Shown piece after piece: positions 1 to 5,425 of a stretch of 5,425 bases of DNA. The notes under the pieces were generated by a model that did no database searches, had not been told where the DNA came from, and saw only the letters and a program-made list of their open reading frames with translations. Origin of the DNA: DASSKA01 sp035765755 (GTDB taxonomy: Bacteria > Actinomycetota > Actinomycetes > Propionibacteriales > Nocardioidaceae); NCBI GenBank assembly GCA_035765755.1, contig DASTWW010000118.1, positions 1 through 5,425 on the forward strand, in the 5' to 3' direction. Every line of letters starts with the position of its first letter. The stretch's first letter is position 1. The position numbers and the translations under genes were made by a program.

Positions 1-29
1 AGAGCGAGGACACGTCGGATCGCGCGCAC
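1..29 (-). CDS. 5' end of a probable osmolyte substrate-binding (lipo)protein, cut by the window edge
   Basis: Only the first codons are inside the window. A GTG at 29-27 opens a frame that reads M-R-A-I-R-R-V-L-A-L before the edge: two basic clusters followed by the start of a hydrophobic stretch, as in a bacterial signal peptide. The start is supported by a strong Shine-Dalgarno sequence (GGGAG at 40-36) with a 6-base spacer. It lies one base after the TGA of the preceding permease (TGACGTG), so the gene is the fourth cistron of the importer operon. ABC importers of the OpuC/ProU/Yeh type need an extracytoplasmic binding protein, and none is present elsewhere in the window, so this is the natural candidate (OpuCC/ProX/OsmF class). 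The start is seen in the sequence; the function is inferred from context only, because no domain of the mature protein is visible. Confidence 0.55.
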
Positions 30-30
30 G

Positions 31-843
31 TCAGACTCCCTTGGGTCGGGCCACCATCTCGAGCAGCCGCCCGGCCCACTCGACGACCAGGGCGAGCAGC
101 GCGACGAGCAGGGCGCCGCTGATCAGGATGGAGTACCGGAACAGCGTGACGCCGGTGGTGATGAACGCACCGAGGCCGCCGGCGTTGATGAATGTCGCGA
201 ACGTGGCGGTGCCGACCACGAGCACCAGCGCGGTGCGCACCCCGGACATGATGACGGGTACGGCGAGGGGCAGCTCGATGCGGAACAGCACGCCGGCGCC
301 GGACATGCCCATCCCGCGCCCGGCCTCGACCAGCGTCGGGTCGACGCCTTGCAGACCGGTGATCGTGTTGCGCAGCACCGGGAGGATCCCGTAGAGCGTG
401 AAGGCGACCACCCCGGTCCAGAACCCGAAGCCCAGCCAGATTGCCAGCAGCACGACGAGCCCGATCGCGGGCGCCGACTGACCGGCGTTCGCGATGCCGA
501 CGACGACCGGCGCCGTCCGGCGCAGCCCCGGGCGGGTCATCGCGATGCCGAGCGGGATGGCGATGACCAGCACGAAGAACGTGGACACGGCGGTGATCTC
601 GATGTGCTGCCAGGTCAGCAGGCCGACGGTCTTCCAGGCCAGCTGGCGGCGCTCGATGGAGTCCAGGTCCGCGGTCATCCGCCAGCCGACCCAGGCTCCC
701 AGCACCACCAGGATCAGCACGGGCAACCCGAACAGCAAGATCGCGGTCTCGCGGTCCAGGCGACCCCGGTTCTGCTGCCCGGTGCCTTCCGCTCCCTCCG
801 TCGAACCTCGTGGGTCCGCGGGGGGCGTCGCGACCTTAGTCAT
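31..843 (-). CDS. Osmolyte ABC transporter permease (OpuCB/ProW/YehY type), second permease of the operon
   Basis: This is an integral membrane subunit of a glycine betaine/carnitine/choline-type importer that would form the translocation path with the other permease. The 270-residue protein has a polar Pro/Gly-rich cytoplasmic N-terminus (1-32), an extra hydrophobic helix (about 34-54) and then about five membrane segments between 81 and 262. The coupling-helix (EAA) motif is at 173-201: E-A-G-R-G-M-G-M-S, then R-I-E-L-P-L-A-V-P and a closing G201. The preceding L-P-V-L-R-N and G-V-D-P-T-L are typical of this family. The ATG overlaps the ATPase stop by 8 bases (ATGACTAA), and GAGGG lies five bases upstream, so translation is probably coupled. 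Compared with the 213-residue sister permease, it carries about 60 extra N-terminal residues including the additional helix. The family is secure; the exact substrate cannot be read from the sequence. Confidence 0.93.
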   Translation of the reverse strand: MTKVATPPADPRGSTEGAEGTGQQNRGRLDRETAILLFGLPVLILVVLGAWVGWRMTADLDSIERRQLAWKTVGLLTWQHIEITAVSTFFVLVIAIPLGIAMTRPGLRRTAPVVVGIANAGQSAPAIGLVVLLAIWLGFGFWTGVVAFTLYGILPVLRNTITGLQGVDPTLVEAGRGMGMSGAGVLFRIELPLAVPVIMSGVRTALVLVVGTATFATFINAGGLGAFITTGVTLFRYSILISGALLVALLALVVEWAGRLLEMVARPKGV

Positions 844-2035
844 CCGCGCCCTCGTCCGCGGCGTGCCTGTCCTCGGTGGCGGCGACGAACGCGGTGACCG
901 CGCCGAAGTCCACCACGCCTTGGTACTCGTCGCGCGGCCCGGTCACCACCGCCGCACCGAAGCTGGAGTTCAGCATCGAGTCCAGGGCGTCATTGAGGGT
1001 GGCCCGCCGGTCGATGGCGATCAGCTCGTCCTCGCCGCGCGGCAGCACCGTCTCGTTGTCGCCGAGCTCCCGCAGCCACACCCAGGCGCGGGGGCGGCGG
1101 CGCTCGTCGAGCACGATCACCGAGCGGTCCCCGTTCGCCTTGGCCCGGGTGACCACCTCGGCCGCCCGCTCGCCGACCCTCGCCGTGGTCGGGCGGCGCA
1201 GCTCGACCTCGCCGACGCGGCGCAGGGTGAGCTGCTTCAGCGTGGAACCGGCGCCGACGAAGTCCTCCACGAACCGGTTCGCCGGGGCGGCGAGGATCGC
1301 TTCGGGGGTGTCGTACTGCGCGACCTTCGCGCCCTGCTGGAGGATCAGGATCCGGTCACCGAGCTTGATCGCCTCGTCGATGTCGTGGGTGACGCACACG
1401 ATCGTCTTGCGCAGCTCCTCCTGGATGCTGAGCAGCTCGTCCTGGAGCCGCTGCCGGGTGATCGGGTCGACCGCACCGAACGGCTCGTCCATCAGCACCA
1501 CCGGCGGATCGGCGGCGAGGCCGCGGGCCACGCCGACGCGCTGCTGCTGGCCGCCGGAGAGCTCGCGGGGGTAGCGGTTGCGGTACCGCCCGGGGTCGAG
1601 GTTCACCAGGTCCAGCAGGTCGTCGACGCGGTCGTTGATCCGCTTCTTGTCCCACTTCAGCAGCCCGGGCACCAGCGCGATGTTCTCGGCCACCGTCATG
1701 TGTGGGAAGAGGCTGCCGCCCTGGATGACGTAGCCGACCTTGCGACGCAGCCGGTCGGCGTTCTGGGACCGGATGTCCTCGCCGTCGATCAGGATGCTTC
1801 CCGAGGTCGGCTCGATGAGGCGGTTGATCATCTTCAGCGAGGTGGTCTTGCCGCACCCCGATGGGCCGACGAACATCACGATCTCGCCGGCGGGGATGTG
1901 CAACGACAGTGACTCGACCGCCGGGACCTTCTGGCCGGCGTACTTCTTGGCCACCTCCGACAGCTCGATCTCGGCGCCACTCACCTCGACGGCGGGCCGG
2001 TCCTCCTCAGGCAGGGTCACGGACATGTCAGACAC
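836..2035 (-). CDS. opuCA: Osmolyte ABC transporter ATP-binding protein with tandem CBS domains (OpuCA/ProV type)
   Basis: This cytoplasmic ATPase powers the compatible-solute importer. Counting from GTG 2035 (399 residues), Walker A is G-P-S-G-C-G-K-T-T at 57-65, the Q-loop glutamine is Q105 within V-I-Q-G-G-S-L-F-P-H-M-T, the signature L-S-G-G-Q-Q-Q-R is at 159-166, Walker B runs 179-184 with E184 catalytic, the D-loop is G-A-V-D-P (GALDP is usual), and the H-loop histidine is H217. From about 274 to 385 a weaker pair of CBS repeats follows, ending in an acidic tail with six Asp/Glu in the last twelve residues. In OpuA/OpuC relatives this region senses ionic strength or binds c-di-AMP. Start choice: AAGGG at 2045-2041 is five bases from GTG 2035 but 14 from ATG 2026, so GTG is preferred, with an 8-base overlap of the upstream permease. 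ATG 2026 (396 residues) remains possible. An open frame continues upstream to 2152, but its Arg/Cys-rich residues are a shadow of the permease gene. Confidence 0.95.
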   Translation of the reverse strand: MSDMSVTLPEEDRPAVEVSGAEIELSEVAKKYAGQKVPAVESLSLHIPAGEIVMFVGPSGCGKTTSLKMINRLIEPTSGSILIDGEDIRSQNADRLRRKVGYVIQGGSLFPHMTVAENIALVPGLLKWDKKRINDRVDDLLDLVNLDPGRYRNRYPRELSGGQQQRVGVARGLAADPPVVLMDEPFGAVDPITRQRLQDELLSIQEELRKTIVCVTHDIDEAIKLGDRILILQQGAKVAQYDTPEAILAAPANRFVEDFVGAGSTLKQLTLRRVGEVELRRPTTARVGERAAEVVTRAKANGDRSVIVLDERRRPRAWVWLRELGDNETVLPRGEDELIAIDRRATLNDALDSMLNSSFGAAVVTGPRDEYQGVVDFGAVTAFVAATEDRHAADEGADD

Positions 2036-2669
2036 GGATTCCCTTCGAGGTGGTGTAGCGACCGAACAGCAGCAGCAGCGCGTCGAGCGCCAGGGCGAGG
2101 ATGACCACGCCGACCGTGCCGGCCAGCGCGGAGTACAGCGCCGTGGCGCCACCGATCTGCGACAGCCCGGTGAAGATGTAGGCGCCGAGTCCCGGACCGA
2201 GCACGTACGCCGCGATGGCGATGACTCCCATGGACATCTGCATTGACACCCGGATCCCGGCCAGGATCACCGGCCACGCCAGCGGCAGCTGCACCCGCAG
2301 CAGGATCCGAGCCCGGCTCATCCCGAGCCCGCGCGCGGACTCCAGCAGCGTCTTGTCGACGCCGGCCAGGCCCACCACCGCGTTGCGCAGGATGGGCATC
2401 ACCGCGTAGAACACCACGGCCGGGAAAGCCGCGGCCACACCGAGGCCCAGGATCGGCAGGAACAGGCCCAGCAGCGCGAACGACGGGATGGTCAGGCTGA
2501 CCGCGCTGATGGCGTTGGCCACCGGGTCGAGCCGCGGGACGCGGGTGACCAGGACCGCGAGCACCAGGGCGATGAGGGTGGCGACGAAGACCGCCTGGAC
2601 GGCGAAGCTGACGTGCTGGTAGCCGGAGTAGAGCAGGCTCCACCGCTCGCTGGCCAGATAGTCCCACAC
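2028..2669 (-). CDS. Osmolyte ABC transporter permease (OpuCB/ProW type), first gene of the importer operon
   Basis: This 213-residue inner-membrane permease is the length usual for OpuCB/OpuCD. It has membrane segments at about 20-42, 50-75, 78-99, 130-160 and 180-207. The EAA coupling motif is at 110-138: E-S-A-R-G-L-G-M-S, R-V-Q-L-P-L-A-W-P, ending in G138. It is preceded by M-P-I-L-R-N and G-V-D-K-T-L, closely parallel to the same segment of the other permease, so the two are paralogues that should heterodimerise. The start is GTG 2669: an in-frame TGA at 2681-2679 rules out anything longer, and GGAGGTGA (2686-2679) is a near-perfect ribosome-binding site, though with a 9-base gap that is a little long. 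It is the first cistron after a 109-base gap from the beta-synthase gene, and its stop overlaps the ATPase start region. Type I importer permease is certain; the specific solute is not. Confidence 0.94.
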   Translation of the reverse strand: MWDYLASERWSLLYSGYQHVSFAVQAVFVATLIALVLAVLVTRVPRLDPVANAISAVSLTIPSFALLGLFLPILGLGVAAAFPAVVFYAVMPILRNAVVGLAGVDKTLLESARGLGMSRARILLRVQLPLAWPVILAGIRVSMQMSMGVIAIAAYVLGPGLGAYIFTGLSQIGGATALYSALAGTVGVVILALALDALLLLFGRYTTSKGIRV

Positions 2670-2778
2670 CCGCTCGGCTCACCTCCGAGAGTTCTCGCTC
2701 GTCGGTTCGCCACCCTGGCACGGATTGCGCGGATGGTCCAGTTCGCCCGGAGGTCGGCGGTCTGCTCGGTGGCCTGGT
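2670..2778. other. 109-base gap between cbs and the importer operon
   Basis: No convincing gene fills this gap, and no strong terminator is seen: there is no stem followed by a T run on the minus strand, only a short GCCA/TGGC hairpin at 2709-2719 with a three-base loop. No clear TANNNT -10 hexamer was found on the minus strand either. The importer genes may therefore be read through from cbs or use an atypical (alternative sigma factor) promoter. The 3' part carries the ribosome-binding site of the first permease. Confidence 0.5.
2673..2689 (-). promoter_or_regulatory. Strong ribosome-binding site inside a small possible hairpin, upstream of the importer operon
   Basis: On the minus strand CTCGG (2689-2685) and CCGAG (2677-2673) can pair around a 7-base loop, AGGTGAG. 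The ribosome-binding sequence GGAGGTGA (2686-2679) lies partly in the left arm and partly in the loop. The pairing is seen directly. That it regulates translation is only a possibility, since five base pairs form easily by chance at this GC content. Confidence 0.3.
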
Positions 2779-4173
2779 TCAGCGGCCGGCGATGTAGGAG
2801 AGCAGGTCCTGCCGGGTGACCACGCCCACCGGGCGGCCGTCCTCCTGGACCAGCAGCGCGTCGGCGCTCTCCAGCGCGGCAACGGCCTCGGAGACCGGCT
2901 CCCCGGCGCCGATGGTGGGCAGCGGCTCGCTCATGTGCTGCTCCACCGGGTCGGTCAGCGTCGCGGTGCCGGCGAACAGCGCCTCCAGCAGCGCCCGCTC
3001 CGACACCGACCCAGCCACCTCGGCGGCCATGATCGGCGGTTCGGCGCGCACCACGGGCATCTGCGAGACGCCGTACTCCTGCAGGATGTGCACCGCGTCG
3101 GCGATCGTCTCGTTCGGGTGGGTGTGCACCAGCGCCGGCATGCCACCCTGCTTGCCGCGCAGCACCTCTCCCACGGTCTGCTCCTGGGCGCTGGCGGAGC
3201 CGAAGCCGTACTGGCTGAGCCACTCGTCGTTGAAGACCTTGGTCAGGTAGCCGCGGCCGGAGTCCGGCAGCAGCACCACGATCACCTGGTCCTCGGCGCC
3301 GGGCTTGCCGGAGAGCTCCTGGGCCAGCCGGACGGCGGCGGCGACCGCCATGCCGGAGGATCCGCCGACGAGCAGGGACTCCTCGCGCGCGAGCCGGCGG
3401 GTCATCGTGAACGAGTCCCCGTCGGAGACCTCGATCACCCGGTCGGCGATCGACTTGTCGTAGGTGGTGGGCCAGAAGTCCTCGCCCACACCCTCGACCA
3501 GGTAGGGCCGGCCGGTGCCGCCGGAGTACACCGACCCGGCCGGGTCGGCGCCGACGATCTGTACGTCGGGGTTGCGCTCCTTGAGGTAGCGGCCGATGCC
3601 GCTGATCGTGCCGCCGGTGCCGATGCCGGTCACGAAGTGGGTGATCCGGCCGTCGGTCTGCTCCCAGATCTCCGGGCCGGTGGACTCGTAGTGCGAGAGC
3701 GGGTTGTTCGGGTTGGAGTACTGGTCGGGCTTCCAGGCGCCCTGGATCTCCTGCACCAGCCGGTCGGACACGTTGTAGTAGGAGTCCGGGTGCTCGGGGG
3801 GGACGGCGGTCGGGCAGACGACCACCTCCGCGCCGTACGCCCGCAGCACGTTGCGCTTGTCCTCGCTGACCTTGTCCGGGCAGACGAACACGCACCGGTA
3901 GCCCTTGGCCTGGGCGACCATCGCCAGCCCCACGCCGGTGTTGCCGGAGGTCGGTTCGACGATCGTGCCGCCCGGCTTCAGCGACCCGTCCTGCTCGGCG
4001 GCCTCCACCATCCGCAGCGCGATGCGGTCCTTCACCGAGCCGCCCGGGTTGAGGTACTCGACCTTGGCAAGCACCAGGGGCCCGTTGTCAGCGACGGCGT
4101 CACCGACCACCTTGCTGAGGCGGACCAGCGGGGTGTTCCCGACGAGCTCGAGCAGCGAGTTCACGTAATGCAC
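2779..4173 (-). CDS. cbs: Cystathionine beta-synthase with C-terminal CBS domain pair
   Basis: This cytoplasmic PLP enzyme of transsulfuration condenses homocysteine with serine to cystathionine; related members can also use O-acetylserine or make H2S. The 464 residues match the usual actinobacterial length. The fold-type II core (1 to about 320) shows the PLP lysine K48 in N-P-G-G-S-V-K-D-R, S-G-N-T-G at 76-80, the phosphate-binding loop G-T-G-G-T at 185-189, the diagnostic segment S-V-Y-S-G-G-T-G-R-P with E-G-V-G-E-D-F around 214-233, and P-D-S-G-R-G-Y at 303-309, where S305 should contact the pyridine nitrogen. Residues about 335-464 form two CBS repeats, the regulatory module absent from plain cysteine synthases. 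The N-terminal haem region of animal enzymes is missing, as usual in bacteria. The start is GTG 4173: an in-frame TAG at 4185-4183 excludes longer forms, and the 11 residues before G-N-T-P fit homologues as I recall them. No Shine-Dalgarno sequence is present. Confidence 0.95.
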   Translation of the reverse strand: MHYVNSLLELVGNTPLVRLSKVVGDAVADNGPLVLAKVEYLNPGGSVKDRIALRMVEAAEQDGSLKPGGTIVEPTSGNTGVGLAMVAQAKGYRCVFVCPDKVSEDKRNVLRAYGAEVVVCPTAVPPEHPDSYYNVSDRLVQEIQGAWKPDQYSNPNNPLSHYESTGPEIWEQTDGRITHFVTGIGTGGTISGIGRYLKERNPDVQIVGADPAGSVYSGGTGRPYLVEGVGEDFWPTTYDKSIADRVIEVSDGDSFTMTRRLAREESLLVGGSSGMAVAAAVRLAQELSGKPGAEDQVIVVLLPDSGRGYLTKVFNDEWLSQYGFGSASAQEQTVGEVLRGKQGGMPALVHTHPNETIADAVHILQEYGVSQMPVVRAEPPIMAAEVAGSVSERALLEALFAGTATLTDPVEQHMSEPLPTIGAGEPVSEAVAALESADALLVQEDGRPVGVVTRQDLLSYIAGR

Positions 4174-4185
4174 ACCGGGAGTCTA
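4171..4185 (-). promoter_or_regulatory. Probable leaderless promoter of cbs (-10 hexamer TAGACT)
   Basis: Minus-strand TAGACT (4185-4180) fits the actinobacterial TANNNT -10 pattern and is followed by exactly six bases (CCCGGT) before the GTG start. That spacing places the transcription start at or within a base of the G of GTG. No Shine-Dalgarno sequence is present in the upstream 25 bases, and no clear TTGNNN -35 box is found, which is common in these promoters. The hexamer and spacing are seen; the leaderless start is inferred. Confidence 0.55.
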
Positions 4186-4233
4186 GGGGGTGCCTCGCCA
4201 CGGCCCGGCGCCGCGCATCGGGGCCGGGAATGC

Positions 4234-4245
4234 GGAGGCGCCTCC
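4234..4245. promoter_or_regulatory. Perfect 12-base palindrome between two divergent genes; candidate operator
   Basis: GGAGGCGCCTCC is identical to its reverse complement and lies in the 97-base intergenic region, about where the -35 element of the plus-strand hydrolase promoter should be. A looser inverted repeat, CGGCCC (4201-4206) with GGGCCG (4221-4226), lies beside it. The symmetry is seen directly. Operator function is inference, and GC-rich palindromes of this size can occur by chance. Confidence 0.3.
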
Positions 4246-4256
4246 TGGAGTGTCTC

Positions 4257-4273
4257 GATACTGTTGAAGCGTG
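4257..4273 (+). promoter_or_regulatory. Probable leaderless promoter of the SGNH hydrolase gene
   Basis: TACTGT (4259-4264, a TANNNT match) is followed by six bases and then the GTG start at 4271, mirroring the cbs promoter on the other strand. The overlapping GATACT (4257-4262) is an alternative -10 with an 8-base gap. An in-frame TGA at 4265-4267 makes GTG 4271 the earliest possible start. The nearest purine run (GGAG at 4247-4250) is 20 bases away, too far to serve as a ribosome-binding site, so a leaderless mRNA is the simplest reading. Confidence 0.5.
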
Positions 4274-5302
4274 GGAAAGGTCGCCGCTGCACGGAAGCTC
4301 GCCGCCGCCGCCGCGTTCGGCGGCGGTGGCCTCTCCGTGCTCGGGGCATCGCTGTACGGCGTGCTGCGCGGCGAGGCGCTGCTGGCCCGCCGCACCATCG
4401 GCAAGGCCGACGGGGCGACTCCGGACGCCACCGGGTGGTACGGCCGCGGACGGTCCGGGAAGGCGCTCAAGGTGGCGTTGATCGGTGACTCGTCGGCGGC
4501 CGGGTACGGCGTGGAGACGGTGCTCGAAACCCCGGGGGCACAGCTGGCCTCCGGGCTGGCAGAGGCCGCCGACAGCCGCGTGTACCTGAAGTCGGTGGCC
4601 TTCGTGGGTGCCCAGAGCCGCGACCTGCAGGGCCAGGTCGAGCAGGTGCTGCCGCTGCAGCCGGACGTGGCGGTGATCCTGATCGGCGCCAACGACGTGA
4701 CGCACACCGTCCGGCCCTCGGAGTCGGTGCGGCTGCTCGAGCACGCCGTGCGCCTGCTGCTCGACGAGGGCACCCGGGTCGTGGTCGGCACCTGCCCGGA
4801 CCTCGGCACGGTGGAGCCGATCGCCTTCCCGCTGCGCCAGGTGGCCCGCGCGTACTCCCGGCGGCTGGCCGCCGCCCAGACCATCGCCGTCGTCGAGGCC
4901 GGCGGCCGCACCGTGTCCCTCGGCTCCGTGCTCGGCCCCGAGTTCGCCGCCGCGCCGGCGCTGCTGTTCGGACCGGACCGGTTCCACCCCTCCGCGGCCG
5001 GCTACGCCCACCTCGCTTCGGTGCTCCTCCCGTCGGTGCTCGCCGCGCTGGGCGTGCTGGCCGAGGAGGACCTTGCCCCCAGTGCGTTCCGGCGCGAGGC
5101 GGTGCTGCCGATCTCGTTCGCCGCGGTCGAGGCAGCCGCCCGGCCGGGCACCGAGGTGGACGGCACCCGGATCGCCGGCTCGGAGCGCGGCGATCGAGGC
5201 CGTTGGGCCCGGCTGCTGCGCCGCCGGCGTCACCCCCGCGCGGAGGCCGAGGCACCCGATGCGGACGAGACCTCGCCGGAGGCCGCCCCGGTCGAGAACT
5301 GA
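4271..5302 (+). CDS. Membrane-anchored or secreted SGNH/GDSL-family esterase (Rv1075c-like)
   Basis: This is a serine hydrolase probably acting on an ester in the cell envelope. All four SGNH blocks are present in its 343 residues: I with G-D-S-S at 72-75 (nucleophile S74), II with G113, III with G-A-N-D at 139-142 (N141), and V with D236 and H239 in D-R-F-H-P. Residues about 10-32 form a hydrophobic Ala/Gly/Leu helix after two basic residues, with no clear A-X-A cleavage site, so a signal anchor is as likely as a cleaved signal peptide. The catalytic domain ends near 265. The remainder is low-complexity: a basic patch with R-R-R-R near 316, then an acidic Ala/Glu/Pro tail. Position beside cbs matches the mycobacterial Rv1075c locus, whose product has been described as a GDSL-like esterase. 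Family assignment is firm; substrate and exact location are unknown. Confidence 0.9.
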   Translation: MGKVAAARKLAAAAAFGGGGLSVLGASLYGVLRGEALLARRTIGKADGATPDATGWYGRGRSGKALKVALIGDSSAAGYGVETVLETPGAQLASGLAEAADSRVYLKSVAFVGAQSRDLQGQVEQVLPLQPDVAVILIGANDVTHTVRPSESVRLLEHAVRLLLDEGTRVVVGTCPDLGTVEPIAFPLRQVARAYSRRLAAAQTIAVVEAGGRTVSLGSVLGPEFAAAPALLFGPDRFHPSAAGYAHLASVLLPSVLAALGVLAEEDLAPSAFRREAVLPISFAAVEAAARPGTEVDGTRIAGSERGDRGRWARLLRRRRHPRAEAEAPDADETSPEAAPVEN

Positions 5303-5421
5303 CTCGGCGGTGCTTGGCACATCCTCGTGCCGGGTGCCGGGGATTGATTTTACTTTGCGAGGCGGGATCCGGGGGTTCTCGGCGCCGTAAACTGTCGGTG
5401 GGCTTGCCTATATTCGCTGTC
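5303..5421. other. Non-coding stretch after the hydrolase gene
   Basis: No convincing gene is present. It contains a weak inverted repeat (5316-5338), an AT-rich patch at 5343-5357 that stands out from the GC-rich surroundings, and a promoter-like hexamer near the right edge. Confidence 0.5.
5316..5338 (+). terminator. Weak possible terminator after the hydrolase gene
   Basis: GGCAC (5316-5320) can pair with GTGCC at 5327-5331 (6-base loop) or with a second GTGCC at 5334-5338. The second stem is followed by GGGG and then a T-rich stretch (ATTGATTTTACTTT, 5343-5356) rather than an immediate T run. It lies 14 bases after the stop codon, the right place for a terminator, but the stem is short, so the call is tentative. 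Confidence 0.3.
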
Positions 5422-5425
5422 ATGA
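5409..5425 (+). promoter_or_regulatory. Possible leaderless promoter and start of the next gene at the right edge
   Basis: TATATT (5409-5414) matches the -10 consensus at five of six positions and is followed by seven bases and an ATG at 5422-5424, the last complete codon of the window. No Shine-Dalgarno sequence precedes the ATG. This repeats the layout of the two divergent genes at 4171-4273. Only four bases of any gene are visible, so its existence and identity are open. Confidence 0.35.

Noticed and set aside
494..1912. Plus-strand open frame (472 codons) opposite the ATPase and permease genes
   Set aside because: It has no recognisable domain; its Val/Leu/Asp/His/Gln-rich composition is the reverse-strand image of the ATPase codons.
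2036..2152. Longer N-terminus for the ATPase starting at 2152
   Set aside because: The added residues are Arg/Cys/Ser-rich, unlike any ATPase N-terminus, and would overlap about 125 bases of the upstream permease.
2492..3895. Minus-strand open frame running from cbs into the first permease, resembling a fusion
   Set aside because: It is an out-of-frame reading of both genes; the true frames of each are intact with complete motifs.
2725..4488. Long plus-strand open frame (587 codons) opposite cbs
   Set aside because: It is antisense to a gene with complete family motifs, is dominated by Gly/Ala/Arg/His/Val/Leu as expected of a shadow frame in GC-rich DNA, and runs across the intergenic region into the hydrolase gene.
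4100..5423. Two minus-strand open frames (406 and 318 codons) opposite the SGNH hydrolase gene
   Set aside because: They have biased Arg/Pro/Gly composition and no motifs, and they overlap a gene with all SGNH blocks and the start of cbs.
1..5425. Mobile elements, CRISPR arrays, tRNA or rRNA genes, and classical riboswitches
   Set aside because: No transposase-like protein, terminal repeats, regularly spaced repeats, cloverleaf-like sequence or recognisable aptamer core was found by eye on either strand.

Overview
The window is GC-rich actinobacterial chromosome: codons end mostly in G or C, GTG starts are common, and two genes have a -10-like hexamer six bases before a GTG start with no Shine-Dalgarno sequence, which is typical of leaderless actinobacterial mRNAs. 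The gene pair cystathionine beta-synthase / exported SGNH esterase resembles the Rv1077 (cbs) and Rv1075c neighbourhood of Mycobacterium tuberculosis, so a member of the Mycobacteriales or Pseudonocardiales is the best guess. That placement is inference from recalled synteny, not from a search.

Layout. The left half (1 to about 2690, minus strand) is a tightly packed compatible-solute ABC importer operon of the OpuC/ProU/Yeh type. Its transcription order is permease (2669 to 2028), ATPase with C-terminal tandem CBS domains (about 2035 to 836), second permease (843 to 31), and a gene cut off by the left edge (from 29) whose first ten codons look like a signal peptide, as expected for the substrate-binding lipoprotein. 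The internal junctions overlap by 8 bases or are 1 base apart, each with its own Shine-Dalgarno sequence. Upstream on the same strand, across a 109-base gap, is a full-length cystathionine beta-synthase (4173 to 2779). Divergent from it across 97 bases is an exported or membrane-anchored SGNH/GDSL hydrolase (4271 to 5302, plus strand). The last 119 bases are non-coding, with a weak hairpin, an AT-rich patch and, at the extreme right, a TATATT hexamer seven bases before an ATG that may begin another leaderless gene.

How the genes fit together. The importer should take up glycine betaine, choline, carnitine, proline betaine or a similar osmolyte; its ATPase carries the CBS-domain sensor module and acidic tail known from osmoregulated members of the family. 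The beta-synthase makes cystathionine from homocysteine and serine in transsulfuration and has its own C-terminal CBS pair. A metabolic link (betaine as a methyl donor acting on homocysteine) is conceivable but not shown by the sequence. The SGNH protein is probably an envelope esterase of unknown substrate.

I found no mobile element, CRISPR array, tRNA, rRNA or clearly novel multi-gene system. The points most worth a second look are the back-to-back leaderless promoters with a perfect 12-base palindrome between them, and the sensor-type ends of the two adjacent CBS-domain proteins.
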